Of a DNA stretch of 64,000 nucleotides, positions 1 to 8,420 are shown one piece after another. The position numbers and the translations under genes are program-made. The stretch is from Syntrophobacter sp963666995. GTDB lineage: Bacteria; Desulfobacterota; Syntrophobacteria; Syntrophobacterales; Syntrophobacteraceae. Numbering within the stretch: position 1 is the stretch's first letter; each line of letters begins with the position of its first letter. Below the pieces are notes generated by a model. The model saw only the letters and a program-made list of their open reading frames with translations. It searched no databases and was not told where the DNA came from. The stretch covers positions 1,240,001-1,304,000 of the forward strand of contig OY762941.1 of assembly GCA_963666995.1 (NCBI GenBank), written 5' to 3'.

Positions 1-756
1 GGTTGCCGTCGGCTTCCGTATCGCATCATAAAACCCCGGTATCATCACGCGACCGTCCGGACTTTTCAAGGAAGCCAGGGCATGTACAAGCCTCCAAACG
101 GGGCTTGGTATCATTGCCGCCCGCATTGAATGAAAATCGCGGTTAGCCCCCTTGACTCTCAGTTCCAACTCGACAATGCCCTTTGCACCACAGACAATCG
201 TAGGACGCCCGGATTCGTGCTTGGGACCGTCGGATACCAGGCAGGCATCCGCTTTGAGCAATTCTCTATGCGTTTCTATAAAGGATTCCAGGCTCGGGCT
301 GCCGATTTCTTCTTCGCCATCCAGCAAGAAGATAACGTTTGACGCCATTTTTCCGCGTACACGCAGAATGGCTTCGACGGCTTTCAGATGTGCAAAGAGC
401 TGTCCTTTGTTGTCGGCGGTTCCTCGACCGTAAATCCGTCCTTCTCGTACTATTGGTTCAAACGGCGATGAATCCCACAGCGAAAGGGACCCCGCGGGCT
501 GCACGTCGTAGTGACCGTATATCAAAAGAGTCTTCACTGCCCCCGGCACCCGAATGGACCCCAGGATTATAGGGTAAAGCGCCGTCTGAAATACCTCCGC
601 GTCAGCTCCAATTCCTCTCAGCATCTCCAAAAGAAGTTGAGCGCAGTCTTCCATGCCCATGTTCTCAGGGCTGACGCTCGGTTGACGGATCAAATTGAAT
701 AATTCAGTAATATACCGGTCTCGGTTTGAGTCAATAAACTTAATGATATCATCCAT
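1..756 (-). CDS. M20-family metallopeptidase (dipeptidase/deacetylase-like), 3' part cut by window edge
   Basis: The frame is open for 252 codons from the ATG at 756 to the window edge with no stop, so only the N-terminal half or so is visible. Reading it out gives the hallmarks of zinc-dependent M20 exopeptidases: YGHYDVQP (first metal-ligand His and its Asp), GRGTADNKGQ (bridging Asp region) and LLDGEEEIGS (catalytic and metal-binding Glu pair). The order and spacing fit the M20 dipeptidase/ArgE/DapE superfamily, closest to the cytosolic dipeptidase type with YGHYDVQP. It should hydrolyse a dipeptide or N-acyl amino acid in the cytoplasm; substrate cannot be told. The stop of the next gene on this strand lies about 220 bp upstream of its start, so the two could be co-transcribed. 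Confidence 0.85.
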   Translation of the reverse strand, partial: MDDIIKFIDSNRDRYITELFNLIRQPSVSPENMGMEDCAQLLLEMLRGIGADAEVFQTALYPIILGSIRVPGAVKTLLIYGHYDVQPAGSLSLWDSSPFEPIVREGRIYGRGTADNKGQLFAHLKAVEAILRVRGKMASNVIFLLDGEEEIGSPSLESFIETHRELLKADACLVSDGPKHESGRPTIVCGAKGIVELELRVKGANRDFHSMRAAMIPSPVWRLVHALASLKSPDGRVMIPGFYDAIRKPTAT

Positions 757-975
757 TTATACTTTCCTTTTCGCCGTATTGCCGAACCCGCCCCAGCGCC
801 TGCGTGAAACAGGCGTTTCCAAGTACGGCCCTGCTCTCACCACGAACAACCGATGCCTGAAGCACATCGGTGTTTTGGATGACCGGCAAAACCCCCCGGG
901 TTCCGCTCCACCCACTCTGCCGGGAGAGCCGGCAACCGTCGCCGGGAATTCTTTGCCAAATCCGGACCCTGATGT

Positions 976-2160
976 CTATTTGCCGTCCGTGCTCCTGAAA
1001 GTTTCCACGCCCGTCCTGATCCGGGCGATTGCCTCCTTCAGTCGATCCGCATCGATAGCGAACGAAATGCGAAGATATCCCTCGCCATGTATCCCGAAAA
1101 TACTTCCCGGCACTACGGCAACCTTGTGTTCGGTGGCCAGGTACTTGGCAAGCCGCCACGAATCCGGGCAAACCTTCGATATGTTTGGAAAGGCATAAAA
1201 GGTCGCCTCGGGGAGAAGACATGAAACCCCTTCGATATCGTTGAGCCCGCGATAGATGATTTCCCTTCTTGCCTCATACTCACGAACCATGTCCGCGACA
1301 CAACCCTGGGGACCGGTTACAGCGGATAGCGCGGCACGCTGCGCCATTGCCGTCACTCCCGAGACCATATGCTCCATGAGTTTTTCCATTTGGTCTATGA
1401 CAGCCTTCGGCGCGACCGCGTACCCGACTCGCCACCCGGTCATAGCGTAGGATTTAGACAGGGTAAAGGCCGAGATCGTAAGTTCCTTCATGCCTTCAAG
1501 GGAAGCCAGGCTTATGTGCTTCTTGCCGTCAAACACAATGTGTTCATAGGGCTCGTCCGAGAGCACAAGGAGCCTGCGTTTCCGAACGATAGCTGCGATT
1601 TCCCCGAGTACGGTTTCGTCCAACATCGCGCCGGTCGGATTGGACGGCGAATTGAGGATGATGAGCTTCGTTTTGTTCGTAATCGCTTTTTCCAGATCCG
1701 CCGGGTCCAACTTGAACCGATTCCGCTCGCGGACCGGAACGGGAACCGGCACTCCGCCGAAAAGCTTGATCTGGGAGTAGTAGTCGTAACCGGGATCGAG
1801 GACGATGACCTCTTCTCCAGGCTCAACAAGATGCAGCATGGTGTTGAAGATGATCTGCATGGCCCCGACCCCCACGAAGATCTCCGTGTTCGGGTCGGCA
1901 ACGACTTTGTTCTCCCTCCTGAGCTTTTCCGCGATAGCCTCCCGCAGATCAAGGAAGCCCTTGGCCGGGGGGTAGCGTGTAAAGCCGTCATCCAGGGCCT
2001 TCTTCGCCGACTCTCGAATGAATTCGGGGGTGTCGAAATCGGGTTGACCGATACCAAGGTTGATCACGCCGGGAATCCGATCCGCAAGCTCGAACATGAT
2101 TCTGATTCCCGACCATTCCACCCGATGGCTCCGCCCAGTGATGCTTCTATCTATATTCAC
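976..2160 (-). CDS. Class I/II pyridoxal-phosphate aminotransferase
   Basis: 394 aa with a GTG start placed behind AGAGGACA. Fold-type I aminotransferase features in order: INLGIGQPDFDTPE near residue 35, a VGAMQIIFNTM segment where the cofactor phosphate loop starts, LNSPSNPTGAMLD (Asn for the pyridine-ring contact), SDEPYEHIVFDG (Asp/Tyr), SKSYAMTGWRVGY (Schiff-base Lys) and LRISFA near the C terminus (substrate carboxylate Arg). It transfers amino groups between an amino acid and a 2-oxo acid in the cytoplasm. The family covers aspartate, aromatic and alanine aminotransferases, and the sequence alone does not decide the substrate. Downstream on the same strand is the M20 peptidase. Confidence 0.9.
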   Translation of the reverse strand: MNIDRSITGRSHRVEWSGIRIMFELADRIPGVINLGIGQPDFDTPEFIRESAKKALDDGFTRYPPAKGFLDLREAIAEKLRRENKVVADPNTEIFVGVGAMQIIFNTMLHLVEPGEEVIVLDPGYDYYSQIKLFGGVPVPVPVRERNRFKLDPADLEKAITNKTKLIILNSPSNPTGAMLDETVLGEIAAIVRKRRLLVLSDEPYEHIVFDGKKHISLASLEGMKELTISAFTLSKSYAMTGWRVGYAVAPKAVIDQMEKLMEHMVSGVTAMAQRAALSAVTGPQGCVADMVREYEARREIIYRGLNDIEGVSCLLPEATFYAFPNISKVCPDSWRLAKYLATEHKVAVVPGSIFGIHGEGYLRISFAIDADRLKEAIARIRTGVETFRSTDGK

Positions 2161-2312
2161 TTTTTTGTCCTCTTTGGCTGCCGACTTCCGGTTTCGACTG
2201 TACGCGCACCAACCGCGGGTTTTGTGACCCTGAGCAGGCAGGACGAGATTTGAAGCCCCATGAAGAAACCGGAGTCGATATCCCTCAGGATATCTGCGAT
2301 GCGACGGGTTGC

Positions 2313-2507
2313 TCAGTTTTTTTTCAGCAAATCCAAAAGCTTCGCGAATTCCCCTTCGACCATTTTGTAGGTGTGTTCCTCTTTCGGAAAGAGTCCCGCT
2401 CGAGATTCCGACGCGTATTCGGAAAATGCGTTGATGGTCTTCTCGCCCAGGTTTTCGTATTTTTTTGCGAACTTCGGTGTGAACGCCTGGAAAATGCTCA
2501 GCACATC
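2313..2507 (-). pseudogene. C-terminal remnant of panB (ketopantoate hydroxymethyltransferase)
   Basis: About 64 codons read DVLSIFQAFTPKFAKKY, then an ENLGE segment and ending FPKEEHTYK plus about a dozen residues. This is the recognisable tail of 3-methyl-2-oxobutanoate hydroxymethyltransferase, where DVLGL...FTPKFVK(K/R)Y...FP(G/T)EEH is conserved. Directly before the Asp codon is an in-frame TAA (2510-2508), and the preceding bases in all frames do not continue the PanB barrel. The catalytic portion is therefore gone. A GTG two codons in could start a 63-residue peptide, but an isolated PanB tail has no known function. Read as a decayed gene left by deletion; it marks this strip as a site of past rearrangement. 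Confidence 0.6.
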
Positions 2508-2764
2508 TTATCTTGCAAGGCCTCCCCTCTTGCCGGAATATGTTGACTATATGAACCTTTAATTACATATTCAACCTTGCACGAACCATGATTGTTGTCA
2601 AGAACAAGTTGTCAGAGGCCAATAAAATATATAGTAGCTATAACTTGTTATAATATATGATAAATATTGGATGCTGCCGTTGGCAGTATTTTGATTTCAT
2701 CGGAATGGAACAGGGAGGCTTGTTGCAGTTCTTCTTGTCAATTAGAGTTGCAAGTCGAATCGGC
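2508..2764. other. AT-rich noncoding strip with small palindromes
   Basis: No supported gene. The stretch is much more AT-rich than its surroundings, especially 2610-2670, which holds the near-adjacent palindromes TATAG-TAG-CTATA and TATAAC-TT-GTTATA. TTGTCA followed 17 bp later by TAGTAG could pass for a weak promoter, but nothing coding follows on the plus strand. Likely a scar between two gene remnants. Confidence 0.4.
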
Positions 2765-2791
2765 CGGCGCCGGGGACTTCGGCCGGCGCCG
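2765..2791 (-). terminator. GC-rich hairpin, terminator-like, without a U tract
   Basis: CGGCGCCGG (2765-2773) pairs perfectly with CCGGCGCCG (2783-2791) across a 9-nt loop. It lies just downstream of the minus-strand DUF4337-like remnant. No run of T follows on either strand, so intrinsic termination is uncertain. Confidence 0.3.
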
Positions 2792-2796
2792 AATTC

Positions 2797-2985
2797 TTAT
2801 TTCAGAAATGAAATTTCGATCAGCAGGAAGAATCCGTCGATCGACAGCAGGGTGCCCGGAACCGCGGCGGCCAATGCAAAGGCGAATACCCGCGAGGAAC
2901 CGGCCAGAATGGAAATCGAAGCCATGACGATGGAAATCTGGAGCAAGACCTCGGCATAAAGGTTGGATTGGAGAAACCGGAACAC
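2797..2985 (-). pseudogene. Possible C-terminal remnant of a DUF4337 membrane protein
   Basis: From a GTG at 2985 the reading frame gives 62 residues with two hydrophobic helices, the first around AEVLLQISIVMASISILAG and the second around VPGTLLSIDGFFLLIEI. The arrangement (AEV, LLQI, IVxASIxxL, then a short loop and a second helix) resembles the C-terminal membrane hairpin of DUF4337 proteins. The long N-terminal helical part of that family is absent: the frame stays open further upstream but the translated residues do not resemble it. It could instead be a small two-helix membrane protein of its own. Confidence 0.35.
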
Positions 2986-3173
2986 TAAAGCCCGTCCAAA
3001 AGGAAGATAACCAAACGAGCCATTTTTACAAGATGATCCGCAAACGGCGGATTTCCTCTCCGAAAAGATCGAGTGCGCACCACAGTCCTGCGGCTTAGAG
3101 GAAGAACCGGGACAGCCCCCGCTACAGGGAACCGATCCCGGAACAATTTTCCGGAAAGCATCTTACCAAAATG

Positions 3174-3202
3174 TTGACCCCGGGTATCGTTCCTCCTATA
3201 AT
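3174..3202 (+). promoter_or_regulatory. Sigma-70-type promoter of the tetR gene
   Basis: TTGACC (3174-3179) and TATAAT (3197-3202) are separated by exactly 17 bp. Transcription would start near 3209, giving a leader of about 29 nt before the ATG at 3238. The -10 box overlaps the palindrome at 3200-3217. Confidence 0.75.
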
Positions 3203-3217
3203 GACCACCTGGTCATT
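3200..3217. promoter_or_regulatory. Palindromic operator overlapping the tetR promoter
   Basis: Perfect inverted repeat of 8-bp arms AATGACCA / TGGTCATT around a 2-bp centre CC. It covers the 3' half of the -10 box and the predicted start site, the classic place for a TetR-family autorepressor. Binding by the adjacent regulator is inferred from position and symmetry. Confidence 0.65.
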
Positions 3218-3237
3218 TCATATTGAAGAAGGCGGAC

Positions 3238-3891
3238 ATGCATCCTCGCGAGATCTTCAACAACCTTGAGAGCCAAAAGAAGGAACGTATCCTGGATACG
3301 GCCATCGATGAATTCGCCACCCACGGATTCAGGCAGGCGAGTGTCAATCGCATGGTGCAAAGAATCGGAATCGCGAAGGGGTCCATTTTCCAGTATTTCG
3401 GAAATAAGGAAGGACTCTTTCATTTCATCTTCAATCATGCCGTGGAACTGGTGAGGCGGTCGCTGCGCCAGGTGAAGCAGGAAACGGCGGATGCGGACTT
3501 CTTCGACCGCATCAGGGAGAGCCTGCTCGCCGGAATCCGTTTCATCCAGTCATACCCGAGGGTTTACCGGATTTATCTCAAGATGATCTTCCAGGAAGAC
3601 TTTCCTTTGCGGGCCGAATTCCTTCAGCAGGTGCACCTTTTCTCCGCCGAGTACCTGAAGCCCCTTGTGGAAGCCGGGATTGAGAGAGGGGAACTGCGCT
3701 CCGGCCTCAATGTGGAAATGACCGTGTTTTTTCTGGATGCACTCATGGATCGATTCCTCCAGGCCTATTGCGTCTCATTCCTGGACGCGGGGGCGGGGTT
3801 GTACCACACATCCGGGGAAGAACTGGAACGCAAAGCGGAGGAACTCATCCGCCTGCTTCGTATCGGTATGGGATCGCCCGCTGCGGGTTGA
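3238..3891 (+). CDS. TetR/AcrR-family transcriptional regulator
   Basis: 217 aa from the ATG at 3238, preferred over an upstream TTG at 3223 because AAGGCGG sits just before it. Residues about 12-58 form the TetR helix-turn-helix: ERILDTAIDEFATHGF, then VNRMVQRIGIAKGSIFQYF and the characteristic NKEGLF. The remaining helical domain would bind a ligand and dimerise. No ligand family can be named. It is probably autoregulated through the palindrome on its own promoter, and repression may extend into the menaquinone genes that begin 107 bp downstream, since no strong terminator is visible between them (only a GC-rich inverted repeat without a T tract near 3905-3930). Confidence 0.9.
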   Translation: MHPREIFNNLESQKKERILDTAIDEFATHGFRQASVNRMVQRIGIAKGSIFQYFGNKEGLFHFIFNHAVELVRRSLRQVKQETADADFFDRIRESLLAGIRFIQSYPRVYRIYLKMIFQEDFPLRAEFLQQVHLFSAEYLKPLVEAGIERGELRSGLNVEMTVFFLDALMDRFLQAYCVSFLDAGAGLYHTSGEELERKAEELIRLLRIGMGSPAAG

Positions 3892-3998
3892 GCCGTTTCG
3901 GGATTTTCCCGCCGCGGCGGAAAGAGGCGGGAGCCGCAGTGCCGGATTTGCGGCCCCTTTCAGCCGTTGGTGATCCGGACTTGGGAGCCTGAAAAGAA

Positions 3999-5141
3999 AT
4001 GTTGGATTTCGACCACTTCGATAAGATCGGACTTGGCGACATCAGCAGGAAAGCGGCGAACGGCCACCGGCTGACCGTGGAGGATGGGGAGCGACTTTTT
4101 GCCTGCCCGGACATCGTTTCTCTTGGCGCCCTGGCCCACCATGTCCGGACCCGGCTTCACGGCAATGCCGCTTTCTACGTCATGAACCAGCACATCAATT
4201 ATTCCAATATCTGCGTGAACGGATGCCGGTTCTGCGCCTTCGGCCGAAAGCGGGGCGAACCGAAGGCTTTCCAACTGTCGGAAGCCGAAGTGATCGGGAA
4301 GGTCAGGGAACGTCTCGGCGATCCTCTGACAGAAATCCATATCGTCGGCGGATGCCACCCGGATCTTCCTCTGGCCTATTATGAGAGCATACTCGGTGAA
4401 ATCAAGAGGCTGCGGCCGGATGCATTCATCAAGGCCTTTACGGTCGTTGAAATCGACCATTTCGCAAGAAAAGAAGGGTTGACCACCCATCAAGTGCTCG
4501 AACGGCTGAAATCCGCCGGCCTCGACATGCTTCCTGGCGGCGGGGCCGAAGTGTTCAGCACACGGGTCCGAAAGCTGTTGTGCCCCGATAAGCTGAGCGG
4601 AAGCGGATGGCTGGCCATCAACCGGGAGGCCCACGAGCTGGGAATCAAAACGAACGCGACCATGCTCTACGGGCACATCGAGACCCGCAGAGAGCGAGTT
4701 GAACATCTGGCAGCCCTGAGGAAGCTTCAGGACGAAACCTCGGGATTCGTCTGCTTTATCCCCCTCTCCTTTCAACCCGCCAACACGGGTCTGGAAGGGG
4801 TTGAGCCGACAACCGGGATCGAAGATCTCAAGACGATCGCCGTCAGCCGCCTGATGCTCGATAATTTCCCCCATGTGAAGGCATACTGGGTCATGCTGAC
4901 CGTAAAGCTCGCCCAGGTCGCCCTCTGTTTCGGGGCCGACGATTTTGACGGGACCATCATAGAAGAAAAGATCGGCCATATGGCAGGAGCCGAATCCGAG
5001 CAGGGTCTGACCCGCGCCGAAATCGAGAGAATCATAAGCGAAGCGGGATTGGAACCGGTTGAAAGGAACTGTTTTTTCGAAAGGGTCGCTCGGGGCGACG
5101 GTCGTTTTCAGGAACGGCCGAAAGTAGGCTTCTCCGCCTGA
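3999..5141 (+). CDS. mqnE: Aminofutalosine synthase MqnE (radical SAM)
   Basis: 380 aa. The radical-SAM cluster motif C-x3-C-x2-C is at residues 72, 76 and 79 (NICVNGCRFCAF). MqnE-type signatures follow: TEIHIVGGCHPDLP, IKAFTVVEI and LDMLPGGGAEVFS. MqnE joins SAM-derived adenosyl radical chemistry to 3-[(1-carboxyvinyl)oxy]benzoate to make 6-amino-6-deoxyfutalosine in the futalosine menaquinone pathway. The paralogue MqnC follows 50 bp downstream; the two are told apart by HIVGGCHPDLP here against QILMQGGHHPDLP there. Ribosome site is weak (GAAAAGAA). First gene of a four-gene run mqnE-mqnC-deaminase-mqnA. Confidence 0.93.
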   Translation: MLDFDHFDKIGLGDISRKAANGHRLTVEDGERLFACPDIVSLGALAHHVRTRLHGNAAFYVMNQHINYSNICVNGCRFCAFGRKRGEPKAFQLSEAEVIGKVRERLGDPLTEIHIVGGCHPDLPLAYYESILGEIKRLRPDAFIKAFTVVEIDHFARKEGLTTHQVLERLKSAGLDMLPGGGAEVFSTRVRKLLCPDKLSGSGWLAINREAHELGIKTNATMLYGHIETRRERVEHLAALRKLQDETSGFVCFIPLSFQPANTGLEGVEPTTGIEDLKTIAVSRLMLDNFPHVKAYWVMLTVKLAQVALCFGADDFDGTIIEEKIGHMAGAESEQGLTRAEIERIISEAGLEPVERNCFFERVARGDGRFQERPKVGFSA

Positions 5142-5191
5142 GCCGATATGATGCGGACAGGGGTCCGAACCCGCGGCCCGAAAGGTTCGAT

Positions 5192-6256
5192 GTGAGTCTC
5201 AAGGATATCGCCGATCGGCTGGAATCGCGAACACGCCTGGCATTTGATGAAGCCGTGGAACTCTACGAAAACGCCGGCTTCCATCAGCTCGGGCTGCTCG
5301 CCCATCGCGCCAGGCTGGCCAGACATCCGGAAAACGTCGTCAGCTATGTGGTCGACCGAAACATCAATTATTCGAACATCTGCGTTTGCGGATGCCGGTT
5401 CTGCGCGTTTTTCAGGGCCCCGGGACAGGACGGCGGGTACCTGCTGAGCCGGGAAGAACTTGCCGGGAAGATCGAGGAGACCCTGGGCCTCGGAGGAACG
5501 CAAATCCTCATGCAGGGCGGACACCACCCGGATCTTCCCCTGTCGTATTACGAGGATATGCTCGATTTCATTAAGCGCCGGTATCCCATTCACATCCATT
5601 CCTTTTCGCCTCCAGAAATCGTTCACATCAGCAGGCTCGAAAGAATCGACGTCGGCACGGTCATCGCCCGTTTGAGGAAAGCCGGACTGGATTCGATCCC
5701 CGGAGGCGGCGCCGAAATACTCGTGGACTCGGTTCGAAGAAAGGTCTCACCCAACAAGTGCTCCGCCCGCGAGTGGCTCGACGTCATGGAGGAAGCTCAC
5801 CGGCAGGGCATGCGCACCACCGCCACCATGATGTTCGGCCATGAAGAAGAGCCCCGGGACCGCCTGGAACACCTCTTCGCGCTTCGGGACCTCCAGGACC
5901 GGACGGGCGGCTTCACCGCATTCATTCCCTGGGCGTTCCAGCCCCTCAATACCAATATCAACCGGCCTCCGGAGACCGCGGTTTCTTACCTCAGGCTCCT
6001 GGCGGTCTCCCGGCTGGTGCTCGATAACTTCGACAATATTCAGGCCTCGTGGGTCACCATGGGGCCTAAGGTCGCCCAGGTTTCCCTCTTTTTCGGGGCC
6101 AATGATTTCGGCTCTACCATGATCGAGGAAAACGTCGTGGCCGCGGCCGGTGTCTGTTTTCGCCTTTCGGTCCGCGAAATCCGGCGGATCATCGAGGCGG
6201 CGGGCTTTGAACCGCAGCAGAGGACGATGGCGTATGACCGGGTCGAATCTGCGTGA
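5192..6256 (+). CDS. mqnC: Cyclic dehypoxanthinyl futalosine synthase MqnC (radical SAM)
   Basis: 354 aa from a GTG behind AAAGG. The radical-SAM motif is C-x3-C-x2-C at residues 64, 68 and 71 (an extra Cys occupies 66). Diagnostic MqnC stretches are QILMQGGHHPDLPLSYYED, HSFSPPEI, LDSIPGGGAEIL and TAFIPWAFQPLNTN. It performs the radical cyclisation of dehypoxanthine futalosine to the spiro intermediate used by MqnD. The last 23 bases overlap the deaminase gene, implying coupled translation. Confidence 0.94.
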   Translation: MSLKDIADRLESRTRLAFDEAVELYENAGFHQLGLLAHRARLARHPENVVSYVVDRNINYSNICVCGCRFCAFFRAPGQDGGYLLSREELAGKIEETLGLGGTQILMQGGHHPDLPLSYYEDMLDFIKRRYPIHIHSFSPPEIVHISRLERIDVGTVIARLRKAGLDSIPGGGAEILVDSVRRKVSPNKCSAREWLDVMEEAHRQGMRTTATMMFGHEEEPRDRLEHLFALRDLQDRTGGFTAFIPWAFQPLNTNINRPPETAVSYLRLLAVSRLVLDNFDNIQASWVTMGPKVAQVSLFFGANDFGSTMIEENVVAAAGVCFRLSVREIRRIIEAAGFEPQQRTMAYDRVESA

Positions 6257-7508
6257 GGGTTCCGGGTCCAGCCGGCCCGTCCTGCATCGGGCGGCCTGGC
6301 TGGTCCCCATAGCTTCCCCGCCTGTCCCGAACGGGGCGGTCCTCGAGGAAGGGAACACCATCCTTACGCTCGGGACCTGCCCGGCGGTGAAAAAGCTGTG
6401 CCCGCCCGGGACGCTCGAAATCGATCACGGAGCGGCGGCTCTCATGCCCGCCCTGGTAAACGCCCACACGCATCTCGAATTATCCGCGCTGGCCGGGACG
6501 ATACCTCTGCCCCAGCCGGGCTTTCCTTCCTGGCTAAAGGAGCTTTTTTCAAAACGCCCGGCGGTTTGCGCTGAAGAGCAGGCAAGGGCGGTCGCCGGCG
6601 CGGAACGGTGCCTTATCGATTCCGGGACGGGCTTTTTCGGAGATCATACAAACGGGGATGCACCGGGGTCGCATGAGCACCCGCGCAGACCGTGCAGGCT
6701 GGTCTTCCGGGAAGCGATCGGGTTTAACCGCGACAGGCTGGATCCCTCCGATTTCAGCGCGCTCCCGCCGGACGGCGAAGCCGCGGCCCCCGGCATCACC
6801 TTTAGCCTCGCCGCTCATGCCTGTTATTCCACATCGGCGGGTATCATCAGGGAAACCAAGGCATGGACGAAAAGGGCGCACCTGCCGTTCAGCATCCACG
6901 CGGCCGAGCACCCCGAAGAAATTGAATTCCTGCGGCAAGGCACCGGGTTTTGCCGTGATCTTCTGGAACGCCTCGGGAAATGGAACCCCTCGTGGGAAGC
7001 GCCACGTGTGAGTCCGATCGCATACCTGAACAGCCTGGATGTACTCGACGAGAGCACTCTGCTGGTTCACGCCGTCCACCTCGAGGAATCCGACTGGCCG
7101 ATCGTTGCCGCGAAGGGCTGCACCGTATGCTTTTGCCCGCGGAGCAATCACTTCCTGGGAGTCGGCCGCCCCGATCCCGGAAAGGCGCTTCGCTACGGTA
7201 TCCCGGCCGCTCTGGGGACGGACAGCCTGGCCGGCAACACGGACCTCAGCCTTTTTCGTGAAGCGGCTTTCCTCCTCGACCATTATCCGGGCATCGATCC
7301 CTCGGACGTCCTGTCGATGGCCACGATGGGGGGCGCCCGAGCCCTGGGCAAGGAAAACCTGTTCGGCAGCATCGATCCGGGGAAGCGATCGCTCATCCTC
7401 GAGATTGCACTCCCCGGTTCTTCATCCCTCTCACAGCTCGCGGAAACCATCATTCACAGCGGAAGCAAAGGAGCACTGCAATGGGCCAGCCATTACCGGA
7501 ACTGTTGA
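6234..7508 (+). CDS. mqnX: Aminofutalosine deaminase-type amidohydrolase (MqnX-like)
   Basis: 424 aa; ATG at 6234 chosen because AGAGGA lies 8-9 bases upstream, although the frame is open to 6150. Amidohydrolase metal centre: NAHTHLE (HxH), a His in SIHAAEHPEE, a His in LVHAVHLEE and an Asp in ALGTDSLAGNTDLS. This is the ATZ/TRZ/deaminase branch. Between mqnC and mqnA the obvious job is deamination of aminofutalosine to futalosine, the route used by organisms that do not cleave aminofutalosine directly. The function rests on context plus family. Futalosine hydrolase (mqnB) and mqnD are not in the window. It overlaps mqnC by 23 bp and mqnA by 28 bp. Confidence 0.82.
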   Translation: MTGSNLREGSGSSRPVLHRAAWLVPIASPPVPNGAVLEEGNTILTLGTCPAVKKLCPPGTLEIDHGAAALMPALVNAHTHLELSALAGTIPLPQPGFPSWLKELFSKRPAVCAEEQARAVAGAERCLIDSGTGFFGDHTNGDAPGSHEHPRRPCRLVFREAIGFNRDRLDPSDFSALPPDGEAAAPGITFSLAAHACYSTSAGIIRETKAWTKRAHLPFSIHAAEHPEEIEFLRQGTGFCRDLLERLGKWNPSWEAPRVSPIAYLNSLDVLDESTLLVHAVHLEESDWPIVAAKGCTVCFCPRSNHFLGVGRPDPGKALRYGIPAALGTDSLAGNTDLSLFREAAFLLDHYPGIDPSDVLSMATMGGARALGKENLFGSIDPGKRSLILEIALPGSSSLSQLAETIIHSGSKGALQWASHYRNC

Positions 7509-8341
7509 AGCTGGGAAGGATCAGTTACCTCAACGTTCTGCCCATATACCACCCCCTGGAATCGGGAATCATCGCGCACCCCTTCGAGATCGTTCCGGGG
7601 ATCCCCGCTTATCTGAATCACCTTATGGCGGACGGGGAACTCGATCTCAGCGTTGTTTCCTCGATCGAGTATGCCCGCCATCGCGATCGGTATCTCATTT
7701 TGCCGGACCTCTCCATAAGCAGCCGCGGTCCGGTGAGGAGCGTTTTGCTGCTGAGCCGGCAACCGATCGAAGAACTTGACCGGCAATCCATTCTCGTGAC
7801 CACCCAGTCCCATACTTCCGTCGTATTGCTCAAAATCCTCTTCAACATTTTCCTCAAGATAAAGGTCAACTTCGTGCCCGGAGACTGCACCGAGGTGTTT
7901 GAGAAGAAGCAGTCGCCCGCGGCATTTCTGGCAATCGGCGATGAGGCGCTGAGAGCCAGGAGCATCGAGGGATATCCTCACTGTTACGACCTCGGCGAAC
8001 AATGGTTCTCCAGGACCGGGTTTCCTTTTGTTTTTGCGGTTTGGGTGATCCAAAGGAAGTGCATCGCGCGGATGGGCGATCGTCTCGAGGAGGCCATCGA
8101 GGTCCTGGCGTCGGCAAAACGGTGGGGGCAAAGCCACTCTGACGAAATTTGCCGGCTGGCGCGGCAAAAAGGGGTCTTGGGGTTCGGTGAGCTCCAGGAA
8201 TACTACCGGCTGCTGGTCTACGACCTGGGCAGCGCGGAGCAGAAAGGGCTCGAGCGCTTTTTCGACTACCTCCCGCAAATCGGGGAAGCGGCTGAGGTCC
8301 CGCGCCTGGAGATTTACTCTCCCGTAGCCTCGGTCGCCTGA
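7481..8341 (+). CDS. mqnA: Chorismate dehydratase MqnA
   Basis: 286 aa, ATG behind AAAGGAG. N-terminal GRISYLNVLPIYHPLE and the later DLSVVSSIEYA are typical of MqnA, a periplasmic-binding-protein-like fold adapted as a cytoplasmic enzyme. It dehydrates chorismate to 3-[(1-carboxyvinyl)oxy]benzoate, the first committed step of the futalosine pathway and the substrate for MqnE encoded at the start of the run. Overlaps the preceding gene by 28 bp, so translational coupling is likely. The stretch that follows is repeat-rich noncoding DNA. Confidence 0.93.
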   Translation: MGQPLPELLKLGRISYLNVLPIYHPLESGIIAHPFEIVPGIPAYLNHLMADGELDLSVVSSIEYARHRDRYLILPDLSISSRGPVRSVLLLSRQPIEELDRQSILVTTQSHTSVVLLKILFNIFLKIKVNFVPGDCTEVFEKKQSPAAFLAIGDEALRARSIEGYPHCYDLGEQWFSRTGFPFVFAVWVIQRKCIARMGDRLEEAIEVLASAKRWGQSHSDEICRLARQKGVLGFGELQEYYRLLVYDLGSAEQKGLERFFDYLPQIGEAAEVPRLEIYSPVASVA

Positions 8342-8420
8342 GCCAGGCCGTTACGGACCATGCTTCCGCCGGGGTGGGCAAGGCTGTCAATTTCCTGCTT
8401 CGACGGGTGACGATACCGCA

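Noticed and set aside
1369..2253. 294-codon plus-strand frame over the aminotransferase
   Set aside because: Antisense shadow of a clear aminotransferase with no motif of its own.
3960..4979. 339-codon minus-strand frame
   Set aside because: Mirror of mqnE; no ribosome site and no recognisable domain.
3999..6256. Two radical SAM genes as cofG/cofH or thiH
   Set aside because: The QGGHHPDL and VGGCHPDL motifs and the adjacent mqnA and deaminase genes fit MqnC and MqnE instead.
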